Notes: generated by a model not told the origin, from the letters alone. Shown: positions 35,970-47,970, numbered from the stretch's first letter. The stretch is DNA of 64,000 nucleotides from Ailurus styani (GCA_002007465.1 LNAC01000110.1:1039448-1103447), one strand, 5' to 3'. Numbers and translations are program-made.

Positions 35970-36062
35970 GAGTTCCACTAAACGTAAGCTTCATGAAAGC
36001 AAGGAATGTGTGTTTTTTTGTTTGCCCCAAGTAGATGCTTGGTTATATGGTATGAAATAAAA
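35970..36062 (+). mobile_element. Possible L2 3' end fragment
   Basis: AACGTAAGCTTCATGAAAGC, AAGGAATGTG and AGTAGATGCTTGGTTATATG resemble the L2 3' end. The piece is short and diverged. Confidence 0.4.
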
Positions 36063-36924
36063 TTGATGATAATCATGTCTCATTGTTTAGATTAATTCAT
36101 ATTTCTGCTTTAAAAATAACCTATACAAGACTCACATTTTTAAACAAATTGTATGTTGTGTGGCGAAAAAAGTTTTATCCTGAATCCCAAAGTTAAAGTT
36201 TTTTTCTCAAATCAGTCCTTTTGCAGAAGAGACACCAGTAAGACTTGAGCCACACAGCAGTGTCATCTTTTATATAGTATACTGCTTTACTAAAAAATAA
36301 TTTGAAAGAAAACCCAATTAAATAAAAGAGTTTGCTCTGCTTCTCTTACTTGGTAGCTAAGCCTATAGGAGGCCGGGCAATTATGTCCATGAGGTCAAGG
36401 CTCAGGATCCTTATCAATTTATCTGAGTCTCAGGTGCACTTGTGAAAATGTTTTAATGTGCTTTTCTCTTTTGTCCTCCTGAATCTACAATCTTTTGTAC
36501 TCATTCACTCTAAGTATTTATCTCCCTGAGGAGTAACTGGAATTTGTTACAAAGAAAATAGCAGCAGACTATACTCCGCTTTGGACCCTCAAAATTGGGT
36601 TATGCTGCCAGCCATGTGTGGCTGACCATCTTTTGCAAAGATGGCCACGCCAATATATCCCGTCTCATGTACTCTTCTGAAATGCGAACTGGCTACCATC
36701 CCCTATCAAGGCATAGAATCTAATTTCCCTCCCCTTGAAACTGGACCAGCCTTAGGGACTCTCTTGTAACTAGTAGGATAAACATAATCCCATTTTACCT
36801 GTACACCTGAGTTTAAGATGAGCCGAAATAAGCAACACTGCTTTATGAGTGCAGCATCTCTAAGAGGAAGAGATACCTCCAGGGAACGGAAGTGGCATGA
36901 AAGTTTCTATACCTTTTTTCCAAC

Positions 36925-37020
36925 CAACTCTTACAATGCTATTCCATTTTTAGACCAATGAGGAAACTGGGGCACAGCCAAACTATTAGGATTAGCGGAG
37001 CTGGGATTCAGATCCCTATT
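36925..37020 (-). mobile_element. MIR fragment
   Basis: TTCCATTTTTAGACCAATG, GAGGAAACTGGGGCACAGCC, GAGCTGGGATTCAGATCCC is the reverse complement of the MIR core. Confidence 0.6.
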
Positions 37021-37024
37021 TTTC

Positions 37025-38985
37025 ATTTTCTGTCCTCTCTCCTAAAAATTAGATATTCAAGACAAATGTTATAATGTCTCTAACAAATAACAGATAAACT
37101 TCCGCTAAACACCTGGGAATGCAGGTGCTTTTTGGGTCTGGCTGGTCACTTTTCTCTGGGGATCTGAAGCTACTGCTTGAGTATCAACAGAAACGTGAAC
37201 TTGACTGAGGTTAACCGCTAAGGACATCTACTATCCCACATGGAATTTAGAGTCTGTTCCTCCTTATTATGCTCATTGTATTTCCTTTGGAACATACACA
37301 CATCCATGATATTTGGGTAAATATTTAAAGATAAACATGCAGGTTCTTTTGAGAACTTTTTATATTTTTGGAAACACCATACACAGTGAGTCTGGTCCTG
37401 CAAGATCATGATCAGGCCCTCATCTTCAAACAGGGCTATTTGTAAGCTCACAGAGGAGCTCTGAATCTGCAGGCTTTTCTGCTGGGTGACTAGGTTTGAA
37501 TGGACACCAGCTGAGGTCTCCTTTTTCTCATTGATCCTTTTTCTTTTTTATTTATTTATTTATCTTGGGTGGGAGGACATGTATAGTCCCCTTTCATATT
37601 TATGGTTGGCATTTGAGAAGCTGTATACATGCCTTTAACTTCAGAAGCAGGCCTTCTGCTTGCTGACATTGGAACTTTATGACTAAGCCAGCCAGCCCCC
37701 TGTTGTTCCAGAAACTGTCTCTCAACACTTCCTCTCCTGCAAACGCTGTGTGAGCTGATGGAGGCTCAGTCAGCAGCCTCAGAGCAGGGCCTGTGTCTCT
37801 GCTTCTGGGTGTCTTCATCTTTCCACTGCTTGTCCTGTACATTTTTTCTCCTCAAGCAAATGTCAGTTTAGGATGGTAATTTTTTAGCCCTTTTTTAACC
37901 TGTCTTAAACCACTTCTTTTGTTTTATGGGAAAGAAGTCTCCCCTATCCCACCTCTACCCCCTAAAAAAAAATGCAGAACAGAAAAATAAGAAAAATAAT
38001 TTTCTAAGTTAGAAAATATTCTAACTTTTAATCTGGAGTTTAAAACGATCAGCATTCTATAACATTTGGAACTACATTTCAAAACACACCCGTGACTCAT
38101 GAGTCAATTATTGAATTTTTATTTTCTTCCTAAAAAGCTACTTGACTCTAAGAAACCCACTCTCTGGATGTTATCACTGCCCTGGAATCCAGAGCAGGCG
38201 CCGCGGAGAAGGCAAAACTGAGGTCAGGGACCCCTGCTTGCAGAGCAAGTCTGTCCTCAGAAGTGACCCACGTGCCCCAGAGCCCCAAGCCTTGTTTAGA
38301 AACCCTAATTCTGTCCTGAGTACTGAATTGCTACAATTTACCCTAGAACCTTTTTGGCTACAGCGGCCTCCATCCTTCGCCCCCCTCCCCCACCCTAAGC
38401 CTGTCAGCAGGGAGGACAGTGCTGGGGATGCACATCTGGAAATGGGCCCCCGTGTAAGGCTGCTGCTTCCATACCCTGGGTATTTCATGGGCTCCAGCAA
38501 CCTTTCCTGCTTGCTGTGCTGTGCTAGTGCCCGTCTCCTCCCTGTCCCTCCTGCTTGTCCCTTCTTCCCCCACTTCATCATTCCTACAAAACAGGGCTAC
38601 TTAATGGTGCCTAAAATAGGGCATATTTTTATTTTCCTTTCCGTAAATTACCGCACCTATGAACAAGCCCTCTATTACATAGGGAACTCCGATTCTGGTA
38701 ACTAACCCAGCTCTCCTACTCTATTAACTAATTAACAGTTCTTTCAGACCATTAAAATATTCTTTAGCCTGTTTTAAAGCTATCCAGTTGCTAAGTTCCT
38801 ATGTTAATGATAAAGCTGAAGTTGACTTTTTAAAAACTCTTTTAGAAACCATTACCGTTGTACTACCCAGTACCTTAAAGTTCTCCTTTGATATGAGGGA
38901 GGGGCTAAACTACTGGACAGAATCGTGTCAGTTAATTACTTCTGAAGCATATTAACCTATGTTTCAGTATTATAAAAGTTACTTC
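37025..38985. other. Intronic stretch, GC-richer near 38.1-38.6 kb
   Basis: 38142-38705 (plus) and 38174-38581 (minus) hold the longest open frames of the window, 187 and 135 codons, antisense to each other in a GC-richer patch (around AGGCGCCGCGGAGAAGG). No domain, splice or family evidence supports translation. A TTTA run is at about 37546-37563. The remainder is unassigned. Confidence 0.45.
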
Positions 38986-38990
38986 TTTTA

Positions 38991-39190
38991 AATTTTTTTT
39001 TAAGATTTTACTTATTTATTTGACAGAGAGAGACACAGCAAGAGAGGGAGCACAAGCAGGGGGAGTGGGAGAGGGAGAAGTAGGCTTCCTGCTGAGCAGG
39101 GAGCCCGATGCGGGGCTCGATCCCAGGACCCTGGGATTATGACCCGAGCAGAAGGCAGAAGCTTAACCAACTGAGCCACCCAGGTGCCCC
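38991..39190 (-). mobile_element. CAN-SINE
   Basis: Reverse copy: TAAGATTTTACTTATTTATT, TGACAGAGAG, CTGCTGAGCAGGGAGCCCGA, GATCCCAGGACCCTGGGATT, head complement GAGCCACCCAGGTGCCCC. Flanks AAAAGTTACTTCTTTT and AAAAATTACTTTTGAA look like a diverged duplication. Confidence 0.93.
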
Positions 39191-39209
39191 AAAAATTACT
39201 TTTGAAATA

Positions 39210-40465
39210 AAACACATTCGAAGCTGAAATACTCTTGAATATTTTCGCATTCTCAAGTAATTTTTTAAAGGGCTTTCCTAAAGTAAAACATCTATTCTGA
39301 AGTAAAATGTTGAAAGATAAAGGAATGAGAAAATCCTCTTAAGTTAATTCTTAGGAGAAAAACTGAGAAGAGAAAATGTTATATATGCCCTTTTCTTAAA
39401 ACCGTATTATTCCATATATGCATAAGGTTGGTTTCCATGAAATGATATTTAAAATCCCCCAAGGCCTTACCTCTTCTTATAAGAGTGGCCTGATTAGATA
39501 TGCCTGCTTTTACATGAAGAATTGCTTTATTGTTTGCACTTATAACCTGAGAACCTGAACTCACACATTCAGAACTACCCTACTGGGAATTCAGCTCTGC
39601 TGAATGAAATTCCTCTTCCTTCATGTTATCTTCTATAATGTGGTATTACTTCTGCAGACCTTCAGTATGGATTAATTGGAGACAGACATTCCTTTTTGGC
39701 AACCTCTCCTCTCTAAGAAACTAATTTTTTTATCTCATTTTTTTTTTACCTTTTTTAGACTGAATATAGAATTTTTCTCTTTAAAACTACTTTGAGTAAG
39801 ATAAGCTTAAGTAGATTCTGCTCTACTATAGCATATGAGAGCTAGTTCAGCTAGGTAGAATCAAATGATGGTGACATGGGAGGAAACTACTGTGTAACAA
39901 TATTTATTTTGCTTGTTTGGTTATATTAAACCTCTGTTTAACAGGCATAGGAGACAAAGTATAAAACCTGTAAAAGATGTAAATTTTAGGGAAGAAACAA
40001 CAAGTTGTCTTCATGTTTCAAACCAGATTTTTAAAAATTCGTGGCAGACTTGGTTCATAAAAGACATTTTTTTTTCCAATTCGAGTTGAATTTTTTTCAA
40101 TTCAAAGGAAGTTTTCTTTAGGAAGAGGAGCCAAGTCCATAGACACATAGAGTCCATAGAGTGGGTAGAAGATACTGTAATTATAACCTAGTCACCACGG
40201 AACAAAACATTCCAATAGAGCAATTACATTTAGGGAATTACATTCAGATCCCTCTACTCTGTCAGTTGTATCTTCTTTGGATTTTTCTTTCATGAACCAC
40301 AACACAGGGAACACAGAAAAAGAAGGAAAATAATGCAGGGACCATGGTAAATTTCCGTTCTCTGAGTGAAGAGGACAGAGTCCCATGCTTAAGGTCTGGA
40401 GCTTGAGATCAGAACTGAATATCTGAAAGTGACCTCTTACTATGACAAGTAAGTGTAATAAATCA
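39210..40465. other. Intronic stretch with no recognised feature
   Basis: AT-rich, no repeat or exon recognised. Confidence 0.45.
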
Positions 40466-40474
40466 CCTCTGATA

Positions 40475-40605
40475 CTCATCAAAAATGCAAATTCCTGCAT
40501 TTCACCATAGCTTTAGTAAGTCAGGACCTCCTCAATAAAGGACCTAGGAATTTAAATTCTACTAATTCTCCATGTGACTCTTCGTGTATATTAACATTTG
40601 AAACC
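40475..40605 (-). mobile_element. MER5A-type fragment
   Basis: AAATGCAAATTCCTGCATTT, AAGGACCTAGGAATTTAAAT, TTCTCCATGTGACTCTTCGT, ACATTTGAAACC follows the reverse MER5A order. Diverged. Confidence 0.55.
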
Positions 40606-40609
40606 CAAA

Positions 40610-41930
40610 TAAAGCCAGTTTAGAAATTTAAAAAAAAAATACATGAGCCAGTTGCCTGATAATAATTAGGCCTCCTTTTAAGAAGATATTTGTAGCCTAG
40701 GATTATAAATTTTGTAATATTTTGTCTGTGGTGCCATTACTTTTTACCTAGGTATTTCGTTCCTTATAGATACTGCTCTGGATTGTATTTTTGTGCTTAC
40801 TTGATCTCTTAGGAAGTAACCAACACTCCAATACTCATCAAAGACTTTCTAAAATGGGGAAGGATAGAGTTGTGTGTGAAAACTAGGTCCTGGTGCTAAC
40901 ATCAGTCTTTTGATGTCTCTGGCCTTTGGTTTTTATCACCTCTCAGATTGGGTTTGGACTCTTATCAGGAGCTGTGAAGGTAAGGCTAGTGAGTGGAACT
41001 GACCTGGGTAAGCCCGTCAGGAATGATGGGAGATGAGCCACTGGAACACACTCACTGAATTTCAGGGAGCTACAACCGTCCAGTTCTAACAAAAGGTTGG
41101 CAGGCAAGAATTCAAGACCCAGAACTGCCACAGTGTCCTGATTTTCCAGGGAAGCTGGAAGTCCTGCTTATAATGGGACATCTCCTGATCGTTAAGTAAT
41201 TGAAACTAATGCAAAATATCTAACATACAGGACAGGCCCATACTTTAAGGAGTAAATAGAGCACTTTGGTTAACAAGATTTAGCCCGTAGGCCTCCTTAA
41301 AATCCTTCCTAGTTACGAAATCCTTTCTAACTCCTAGCTTTCTTGGCTATCCAGATCTAAGTTACCATATTGGCAACTCTAGGCACATGCAGACTACCTA
41401 ACCGGTAACTAGCAGAAACCAGTTACAGGGTATTTCCCTAAAGACGTAATCCTGTCTCATTATAAAAAAATTCATATTCATTTTTGAAAGGGCATGTCTA
41501 AGAGGGCATTCAACAGAGCAGATGCCTTGTTGTAGAAACTTTAATTGTCCCTCCTCATTGAAAACGTCATGGCTAATGACTGTGTCTATACAGGTAGGTT
41601 AGAATTAGATAGGACTGAAAGGTCTCAGCAGTCAGATTGCCTGTGATTCATTAAGTCTATCTTGTCTGTGGTAGGGCCTGGCCTGTATTTCCACCTTACA
41701 TATACTCACAAAGGAGATAGCTAATGAGGACAGATAAAAGTTTCAGCTGTGTCTCACTCTTTGGCAAATCATTAAGTCTTCAGAAGTCTTCCTTTACCTC
41801 CCTATAAATTCATTCTTCAGTCTTTGAAGTTTTGAATTTTTTCCTGTCTTAAAGGTTAGATAAGTCTAACACAATCTTGTTGAATTTTTTTTTAAAAAGG
41901 CCATTGTGTACTTAGAACACCTAGTTTGGG
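40610..41930. other. Intronic stretch with no recognised feature
   Basis: About 1.3 kb without an identifiable repeat or exon. Confidence 0.4.
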
Positions 41931-41934
41931 ATCC

Positions 41935-42132
41935 TGGGGTACCAGAGCGGCTCATTTGATTGAGGTTCCGCTCTTGATTTTGGCTCAGGTCATAATCTCA
42001 GGGCCGTGGGATCAAGCCCCATGTCAGGCCCACTCAGCGTGGAGTCTGGTTGGGATTCTCACTCTCTCCCTCTCCTTCTGCCTCTCCCCTGCTAAAATAA
42101 ATAAATAAATCTTAAAAACAAAACAAAACAAA
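41935..42132 (+). mobile_element. CAN-SINE, older copy
   Basis: Diverged head TGGGGTACCAGAGCGGCTCA, body GGCTCAGGTCATAATCTCAG, pyrimidine stretch, AAATAAATAAATAAATCTTA tail. Flanks TTTGGGATCC (41925-41934) and TTTGGCATCC (42137-42146) are a duplication with one mismatch. Confidence 0.9.
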
Positions 42133-42553
42133 CTGATTTGGCATCCTATATGCAGCACTGACACCCCATCTCCACACACGTTTATGTATGAAAGATTCAT
42201 TTCAGAAAGATTCCCTCAGTAGTATTTAGAATGTTTGCACCAAGTTATTAGATTTCTGCCCCTTGTGTTCAAGTGTCCTTTACTCTAAGAACTGGAAAAA
42301 TCTGGAAGTTCCATTTGGCATTTTATACAGTAGTGACTCATTAAATATTTCCAGGTTATTAAAAGCCCAAGTATTTATAGAATGCTGTATTGTCCTTACC
42401 ACACTCATTTTTTTGGGGGGGTGGGGGGGAGGAAGCGTGACTGGGGATCTCTGCGGGTATAGTGAGGAGACACTTGGACTGAGGTGGGCTTCTTTATTCT
42501 GCCACTAATCCCAGGATTGGGGAGAATAAGATTTAGCAGTTGTTGATTCTCTA

Positions 42554-42745
42554 GGTGCCAGATGCTTTGTGCACTGTATTTCTGATATCATAGCCCCTCT
42601 CCAGAGTAGTTATTCCCATGTTGTAGCTGAGGAAATTGGGGTCAGAGATAGTGAGGGACTTGTCTGAGTGACTAAGCTGGGTTCCAGACCCAATTCTGTA
42701 TGGCTCTAAAGTCCACATTCTGTGTATTATTTGGCTGGTGCCTCC
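42554..42745 (-). mobile_element. MIR SINE
   Basis: Reverse complement of MIR: GTTATTCCCATGTTGTAGC, TGAGGAAATTGGGGTCAGAG, AGGGACTTGTCTGAGTGACT, AAGCTGGGTTCCAGACCC, CTCTAAAGTCCACATTCTGT. Confidence 0.75.
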
Positions 42746-42749
42746 CAAC

Positions 42750-43772
42750 GCTGCAGAGTGGAGAGAGGGTTTTCTAGGCCCCATTCTTCTCATCTGTAAA
42801 ACATGGGAGTTGGACAAGATGATCACTAAGTTCTGTTCGACTTCTCACATCCTATACTGATATTTTAGGGCTCCGTGCTGCAGAGAATATGACTCATTCT
42901 TAGGCGAAACCCCCTTTGGATGTTTTCAGATACCTCTGATCCTGGCTAAGATTCTCAAACAGGATGTTGACAGATATACTTAGTATTAATCTTGTCTCCC
43001 ATGGCATTTGGATGCCTGCCAATTCTTTGTCACTCTGAACAATGGAGAGCATTATTTTCTCTGTTCTTTTATTTTCACATAAACCTACTCTCTACTGTTT
43101 CTTTTTGTAACCCTGGCATGGATTTATATTTAACCAGACTCGACTGTTTTTTAAATCTTTATTTGCACATCTGACCAACTCTCATGCAATTTCTAAAAAA
43201 ATTTTTTAAATCCGTTGAGTATCTAAGTTCTTTTAGAACATCACGTGAAACAATGCTACACCTTCAGGCTGGACAACATGATAATGTGATTTAGAGAACC
43301 ACTGCAAGTTGCCAAGTGAACTGTTAGATTGATGGAGATTAATTTCTTTCTGTATCACTGATGTATCTGAAATCTATGTATGCACTTGAAAGTACTTCTC
43401 ATTATAATAGGAATACATATTAAGCTCACATAGATTATTCTAAAGCATTTGGAAATCTAGGCCGCATCTCAACTAAGGTGAGAAACTTAGATACTATACC
43501 AATTTTGATATAAGTTAGAAATGACTACATCCGTACTTTACTGCTAGTTGCATCCAGGACTTGATCTTATGATTAGTTTTACATGGTAACAAAACTAAAC
43601 AATGACAACAGCAAAACACAGCCCCTCAATTATGTCAGGATTATCTACCTTTTCTTGAGGTAACAAGGTTCTATGATGTTTACTTTCTTAACCTGGGGGC
43701 TTTTCCCACTGCTCCAAAACTGTAATGACATCAGGTAATTGTACAACTTAATTCTGATATAAAGAATTTAAG
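42750..43772. other. Intronic stretch with no recognised feature
   Basis: About 1 kb without an identifiable repeat or exon. Confidence 0.4.
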
Positions 43773-43773
43773 C

Positions 43774-43973
43774 TGGGGCACCTGGGTGGCTCAGTCCGTT
43801 AAGTATCTAACGCTTGGTTTTGGCTCAGGTCATGATCTTGGGGTCTTAGGGTGGGGCTCCACGCTCCGTGGGGAATCTGCCTAAGACTCTCTCTTGCTCT
43901 CTTTCCCTTTGCCCCCTTCCTTCTCCCTTTGCGTGCCCTCTCTCTCTCTAAAATAAATAATTTTTTGGAAAAA
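43774..43973 (+). mobile_element. CAN-SINE (left arm of an inverted pair)
   Basis: Head GGGGCACCTGGGTGGCTCAG, GGCTCAGGTCATGATCTTGG, pyrimidine-rich middle, CTAAAATAAATAATTTTTTG tail. Flanks AAAGAATTTAAGCT and AAAGAACTTAAAAGT suggest a duplication. Confidence 0.92.
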
Positions 43974-44067
43974 AGAACTTAAAAGTCTTTAAATAATAGG
44001 TTTTGAAACCCATTCTTCATAGCCTCTTGGGTTGGTTTATGCTTAGTAATTGGCATAACATTTTTTT

Positions 44068-44265
44068 TTTTTTTTTGAGAAAGAGAGAGTGCACGTGTGT
44101 GTGAATTGAGGGTGGAGGGGCAGAGGGAAAGGGAGAGAGAGAATCCTAAGCAGGCTCCACAGTCAGTACAGAGCCTGACACTGGGTTGATCTCAGGACCA
44201 TGAGATATGACCCGAGCTGAATTCAAGGGCTGGATGCTTAATCGACTGAGCCACCCAGGCACCTG
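44068..44265 (-). mobile_element. CAN-SINE (right arm of an inverted pair)
   Basis: Reverse, diverged copy: poly-T, GAGAAAGAGAGAGTGCACG, GGACCATGAGATATGACCCG, head complement CTGAGCCACCCAGGCACC. Flanks TGGCATAACATTT and GGGCTTAACATTT are duplication-like. It faces the + copy about 95 bp away. Confidence 0.9.
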
Positions 44266-44484
44266 GGCTTAACATTTTTTATTCCCATTCCTAATAATGA
44301 TATTCTGCTAAAAACCAACTCGTGTTGACTATTTTCTTTATGTAAGGCAGCAGTACTGTCTACAGTGAGAGAGTACAAATATGCTAGCAATGTAATACAA
44401 TTCCTTTAAAGGGCTTATGGTATAATAGGTAAGAAATGGACACAAATTGTTATATAAGCCAAAAGAGGGTAAAAGCCATTAAAA

Positions 44485-44600
44485 GAATGTAAGTGCCTGA
44501 GGAGGCCTGAAGAGCTGGCATTTCACCTAGGACTTGAAGATCAGGACAATTTTGGACAGGGACATGAAGAATTAGGAAGAGATATTCCAGGTAAAAGAAA
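44485..44600 (-). mobile_element. L2 fragment
   Basis: GGCATTTCACCTAGGACTTG, AAGATCAGGACAATTTTGGA, GAGATATTCCAGGTAAAAGA follows the reverse of the L2 3' region (compare the forward form near 6650-6750). Confidence 0.5.
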
Positions 44601-44802
44601 GAAAGCAAAAATCATCATGAATTTTATCACTTTGTCCTTTCTTTTTGAATTTTATTCTGTATCCATCCTCTTCCCATGCATCTCTCTATATATGGTTAAC
44701 ACACACTTATCATTTAAGACTCAGTGGAGGCCCCATTCTTCAGGAATCCTCCCCCATCCTCGAGGTTATGAATCCAGTTTGGGATTAAGGAATGTCTTTC
44801 TA

Positions 44803-45005
44803 GGGCACCTGGGTGGCTCAGTGGGTTAAAGCCTCTGCTTTCGCCTCAGGTCATGATCTCAGCGTCCTGGGATCCAGGCCTGCATCGGGCTCTCTGCTAG
44901 GCGGGGAGCCTGCTTCCTCCTCTCTCTCTGCCTGACTCTCTGCCTACTTGTGATCTCTCTCTCTCTGTGTCAAATAGATAAATAAAAAATCTTAAAAAAA
45001 AAAAA
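44803..45005 (+). mobile_element. CAN-SINE, young mustelid-type copy
   Basis: GGGCACCTGGGTGGCTCAGT, GGTTAAAGCCTCTGC, CT-rich middle, AAATAGATAAATAAAAAATC, poly-A. A perfect 16-bp duplication AAGGAATGTCTTTCTA is at 44787-44802 and 45006-45021. Confidence 0.95.
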
Positions 45006-45044
45006 AAGGAATGTCTTTCTAAAGTGTTCCCCCATTTCATTAAT

Positions 45045-45171
45045 CTCCTGCAACTTATTTTCACAAGTTAGAATCCTAGGAATTGTCTTTGTTACCTTCA
45101 TATCCATCCCCACATCCAATGCAACATGTCTCACTAATTCTATTTCCAAAGTAAAGATCAAGCCAATTTTA
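45045..45171 (+). mobile_element. L2 ORF2-region fragment, left part
   Basis: CTAGGAATTGTCTTTGTTAC, CCACATCCAATGCAACATG, TCACTAATTCTATTTCCAAA fits the late L2 ORF2 text. It appears to continue after the L1 at 45172-45580. Confidence 0.55.
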
Positions 45172-45580
45172 GATAAAATATGTGGCATATACATACAATG
45201 GACTATTACTCAGCCATAAAGAGGAATGCCGTTTTAATGTTTAGTCTGACATGAATTGACCTTGAAAACGTTATGCTTACTGAAATAAGCCAGAAACAGA
45301 GGGATAAATATTGCACGATTCCACTTACATGAAATACCTATAATGGACAAAGTCCTAGAAACAGAAAGTGGAGATTACCAGGGGCTGGAAGGACGGGCGA
45401 GTTATTGTGTAAAAAGAAGAGAATTTTTGTTGGAGATAATGAAAAAGTTTTGAATATCTATAGTAGTGATGGTTACACAGCATTGTGTTTTAAATGCTCC
45501 TGAGTTGTGTACCTACCAATAGTTAAGATGGCAAATGTTTTAAGTGTATTACACAACAATCCAAAAAATTTTTTAAAAGT
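45172..45580 (+). mobile_element. L1 3' end, inserted in the L2
   Basis: GATAAAATATGTGGCATATA, ATACAATGGACTATTACTCA, GCCATAAAGAGGAATGCCG, CCAGGGGCTGGAAGGACGG, GAGTTGTGTACCTACCAATA and a tail near 45560-45577. The order is that of an L1 ORF2 end plus 3' UTR, of an older subfamily. Confidence 0.85.
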
Positions 45581-45589
45581 TATCTAAAA

Positions 45590-45720
45590 TCCGTTCTCTT
45601 CAATTTTACTTCTTTGGTCCCAGCCACCACTACCTCTCACCTGGACTACTGAAAGACTCAGATTTGATCTAGTCTCTGCCTATCTTTACACACTCATCCT
45701 GTTACTTTCCCCTTATTTAC
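45590..45720 (+). mobile_element. L2 ORF2-region fragment, right part
   Basis: TCCCAGCCACCACTACCTCT, CACCTGGACTACTGAAAGAC fits the L2 text that follows 45171 in the L2 consensus order, implying the L1 split one L2. Confidence 0.55.
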
Positions 45721-45807
45721 TTCTCTCTAGGGATATTAGACTTGTTACTATCATGAAAAAACACAAAACTTTTTCTGAAACAGTTTTAAGACTTGCTATT
45801 TCCATCA

Positions 45808-46200
45808 GGAAGGATTAATACCCACCATTTGAATCAACATGGATGGAACTGGAGGGGATTAGGCTGAGTGAAATAAGTCAAGCAGAGAAAGACAATTATA
45901 TGGTTTCACTCATATGTGGAACATAAGGAATAGTGCAGAGGACCACAGGGAAAGCGAGGAAAAACTGAATGGGAAGAAATCAGAGAGGGAGACAAACCAT
46001 GAGAGACTCTGGATTCCCAGAAGCAAACTGAGGGTTACAGAAGGGAGGGGGTAGGCAGATGAGGTAACCAGGTGAAGGATATTAGGGAGGGCACATGTGA
46101 TGATGAGCACTGGGTGTTATACACAGCTAATGAATCACTAAACACTACATCAAAAACTAAAGATGTACTATATCTTGGCTAATTGAACATAATAAAAAAA
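45808..46200 (+). mobile_element. Carnivore L1 3' end
   Basis: GGAAGGATTAATACCCACC, AACATGGATGGAACTGGAGG, GAGTGAAATAAGTCAAGCAG, AAACTGAGGGTTACAGAAGG, GATGAGCACTGGGTGTTATA, ATTGAACATAATAAAAAAAA. Same 3' UTR type as the element at 11743-11939, but longer (about 390 bp). Confidence 0.9.
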
Positions 46201-46204
46201 ACCT

Positions 46205-46330
46205 TGTAATTTCCTTTTGAAATGTGCTTTTCTTCTGCCTCTCCGCTTACTTGACTCTTTCTTATAATTCATGTTTCAGTTGAAATGTCCTCTTCTTCTT
46301 AAAGGGTTTTTTTGCTGGCCTACCTCATCA
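46205..46330 (+). mobile_element. Possible L2 3' fragment after the L1
   Basis: TCATGTTTCAGTTGAAATGT, CCTCTTCTTCTTAAAGGG is L2-3'-like and may be the continuation of the L2 broken by the two L1 ends. Weak. Confidence 0.4.
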
Positions 46331-46599
46331 ATGTGTTCTTTCCTTCCATTCCAATCGTTACTTTTTATCATGGAGTTTCAGTTATTTATTGCAATGATCT
46401 CAATCTGTAGCTTTTCTTCCTACTATGGTATTTTGATTGAGCAATTGGGTAGGTGGTGATATCATTGCCTAGGATGGGAGAAGATAGGAAAGGAACATGT
46501 TTGAAGCACAGTTAAGTTGTAAGGTTAGATAAACAAGAGGAAATATAAATTTCGCCTGCAAGCGTATGAATCTGGAGTCAAAGAGTGAAAGATGGACCC

Positions 46600-47115
46600 A
46601 CGATACAAAATAAGAATTATTAGGCTATCAGTGATATTTAAGGCCATGAGGATGAACAAAATAATTCAGGGAAAAATTGAAGATTCAGAGGAAGAAGGGG
46701 CCTTGAACTAGGTCTTAAAGATCTTTAGAGGTTCTATAAAGTAGAATTCAACAAATCAGACAAAGAAGTAACTAATAAGGAAGAAGAAAAACCAGGATTC
46801 TGTGGTTTGACATAGGCCAAGAATGGAAATGTGTCAAGAAGAAAGGAGTGGTCATTTATGTTGTACAACACTATAAATTCAAGTAAGGTGAACATAGTAA
46901 GGTTTACACTGGATCCGACATCATGAAGATTGTTGGGGACCCTGATTAGAGTACGTTCAGTGGAACATGATCATTTAAATGGGATGGAGAGACAAAGACT
47001 GGTGGATTAAACAGCAAGTTGGAAGGATGTAAGCAAGTGAAGACTGTGTAGAGTTGCTTATCTTAGAATAAGAGTAGGAAAATGTACTGAGTGATGAGAA
47101 ATCAGAGAAAGTTTT
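46600..47115 (-). mobile_element. L2 ORF2-region fossil, reverse
   Basis: Reads as the reverse of the L2 RT-end text: GAAGAAAAACCAGGATTCTG, AAGAATGGAAATGTGTCAAG, AAGAAAGGAGTGGTCATTTA, ATTCAAGTAAGGTGAACATA, GATTAGAGTACGTTCAGTGG. Old, no frame. Confidence 0.55.
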
Positions 47116-47689
47116 TGCATAGATGTGAGATACCAACATGTTCCTAGGCAGATAGGAATGAGCTGGAAAACAGGAATCTATGATGCAAGTGTGAAGTAGG
47201 GTAAATAAGTGACATACATAGGAAGGTGAGAAGCACAGGGTCCAGAGCACTAGTGGGAGGATAAAATCTTGAATAGGAAAAGGAACACTTTTGATAACAA
47301 AAAGCAATCAGGGGAACACATGTGACAATATGAAGTAAGAATTTAGATTTGGCAGTGGAAAGATGAAAGAGTCCCATTTGAGGGCCTGTGTATTCTCAGT
47401 GAATTATAGGTGAGGTCATCAGCTAGGTGTAAGTGTGGGGGAGGGGAGCCAAGTTTGAGAACAGATAAGAGAGTAGAGAATAGTTGTCTTGGAGAGTGAG
47501 AAAGCAGAAAAAAAAAATCTCAGCTGTTTGACTGGGCAAAGTTAAATGCTCATCTGAGGTCTGTAATCATGCAAAGTAAAACCAATCAGGCAGGTTTTGT
47601 TACTTTGTCAGCACGAGTAGAGAACAGAGAGAGAGGGCTTCCATCAGAGGTTTTGTCTGGCAAGGCATGGAGAGAGGGAATATGACTCT

Positions 47690-47970
47690 ATAAAAGCAAG
47701 TTTTAAGAAATAAATCTGGAAAGATAAGGTGAGGCCACTTTATAGAGGGCTCTGAATGTTGGCTAAAAAATGAATTTTATTTCACAGGCAAATGGGAAGC
47801 TGTTGAAGTATTTCTCACTATGAAAGTGATATTACCCAAACTCTACTTCTGCATAATTTATCTTCCTAATGTAAAGTGCTGAGATGGTTGAAGAAAAGAA
47901 ACAAGGCCATTTGTGAAGGACCAGAGATCAGATAATCATGATTTAAATGAACGTAAGCAGCAGTTGACTT
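47690..47970 (-). mobile_element. L2 fragment, reverse
   Basis: AAGGTGAGGCCACTTTATAG, GAATTTTATTTCACAGGCAA, ATGGGAAGCTGTTGAAGTAT matches the reverse of L2 sequence just before the 3' region. Its order relative to 46600-47115 shows a separate copy. Confidence 0.5.
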
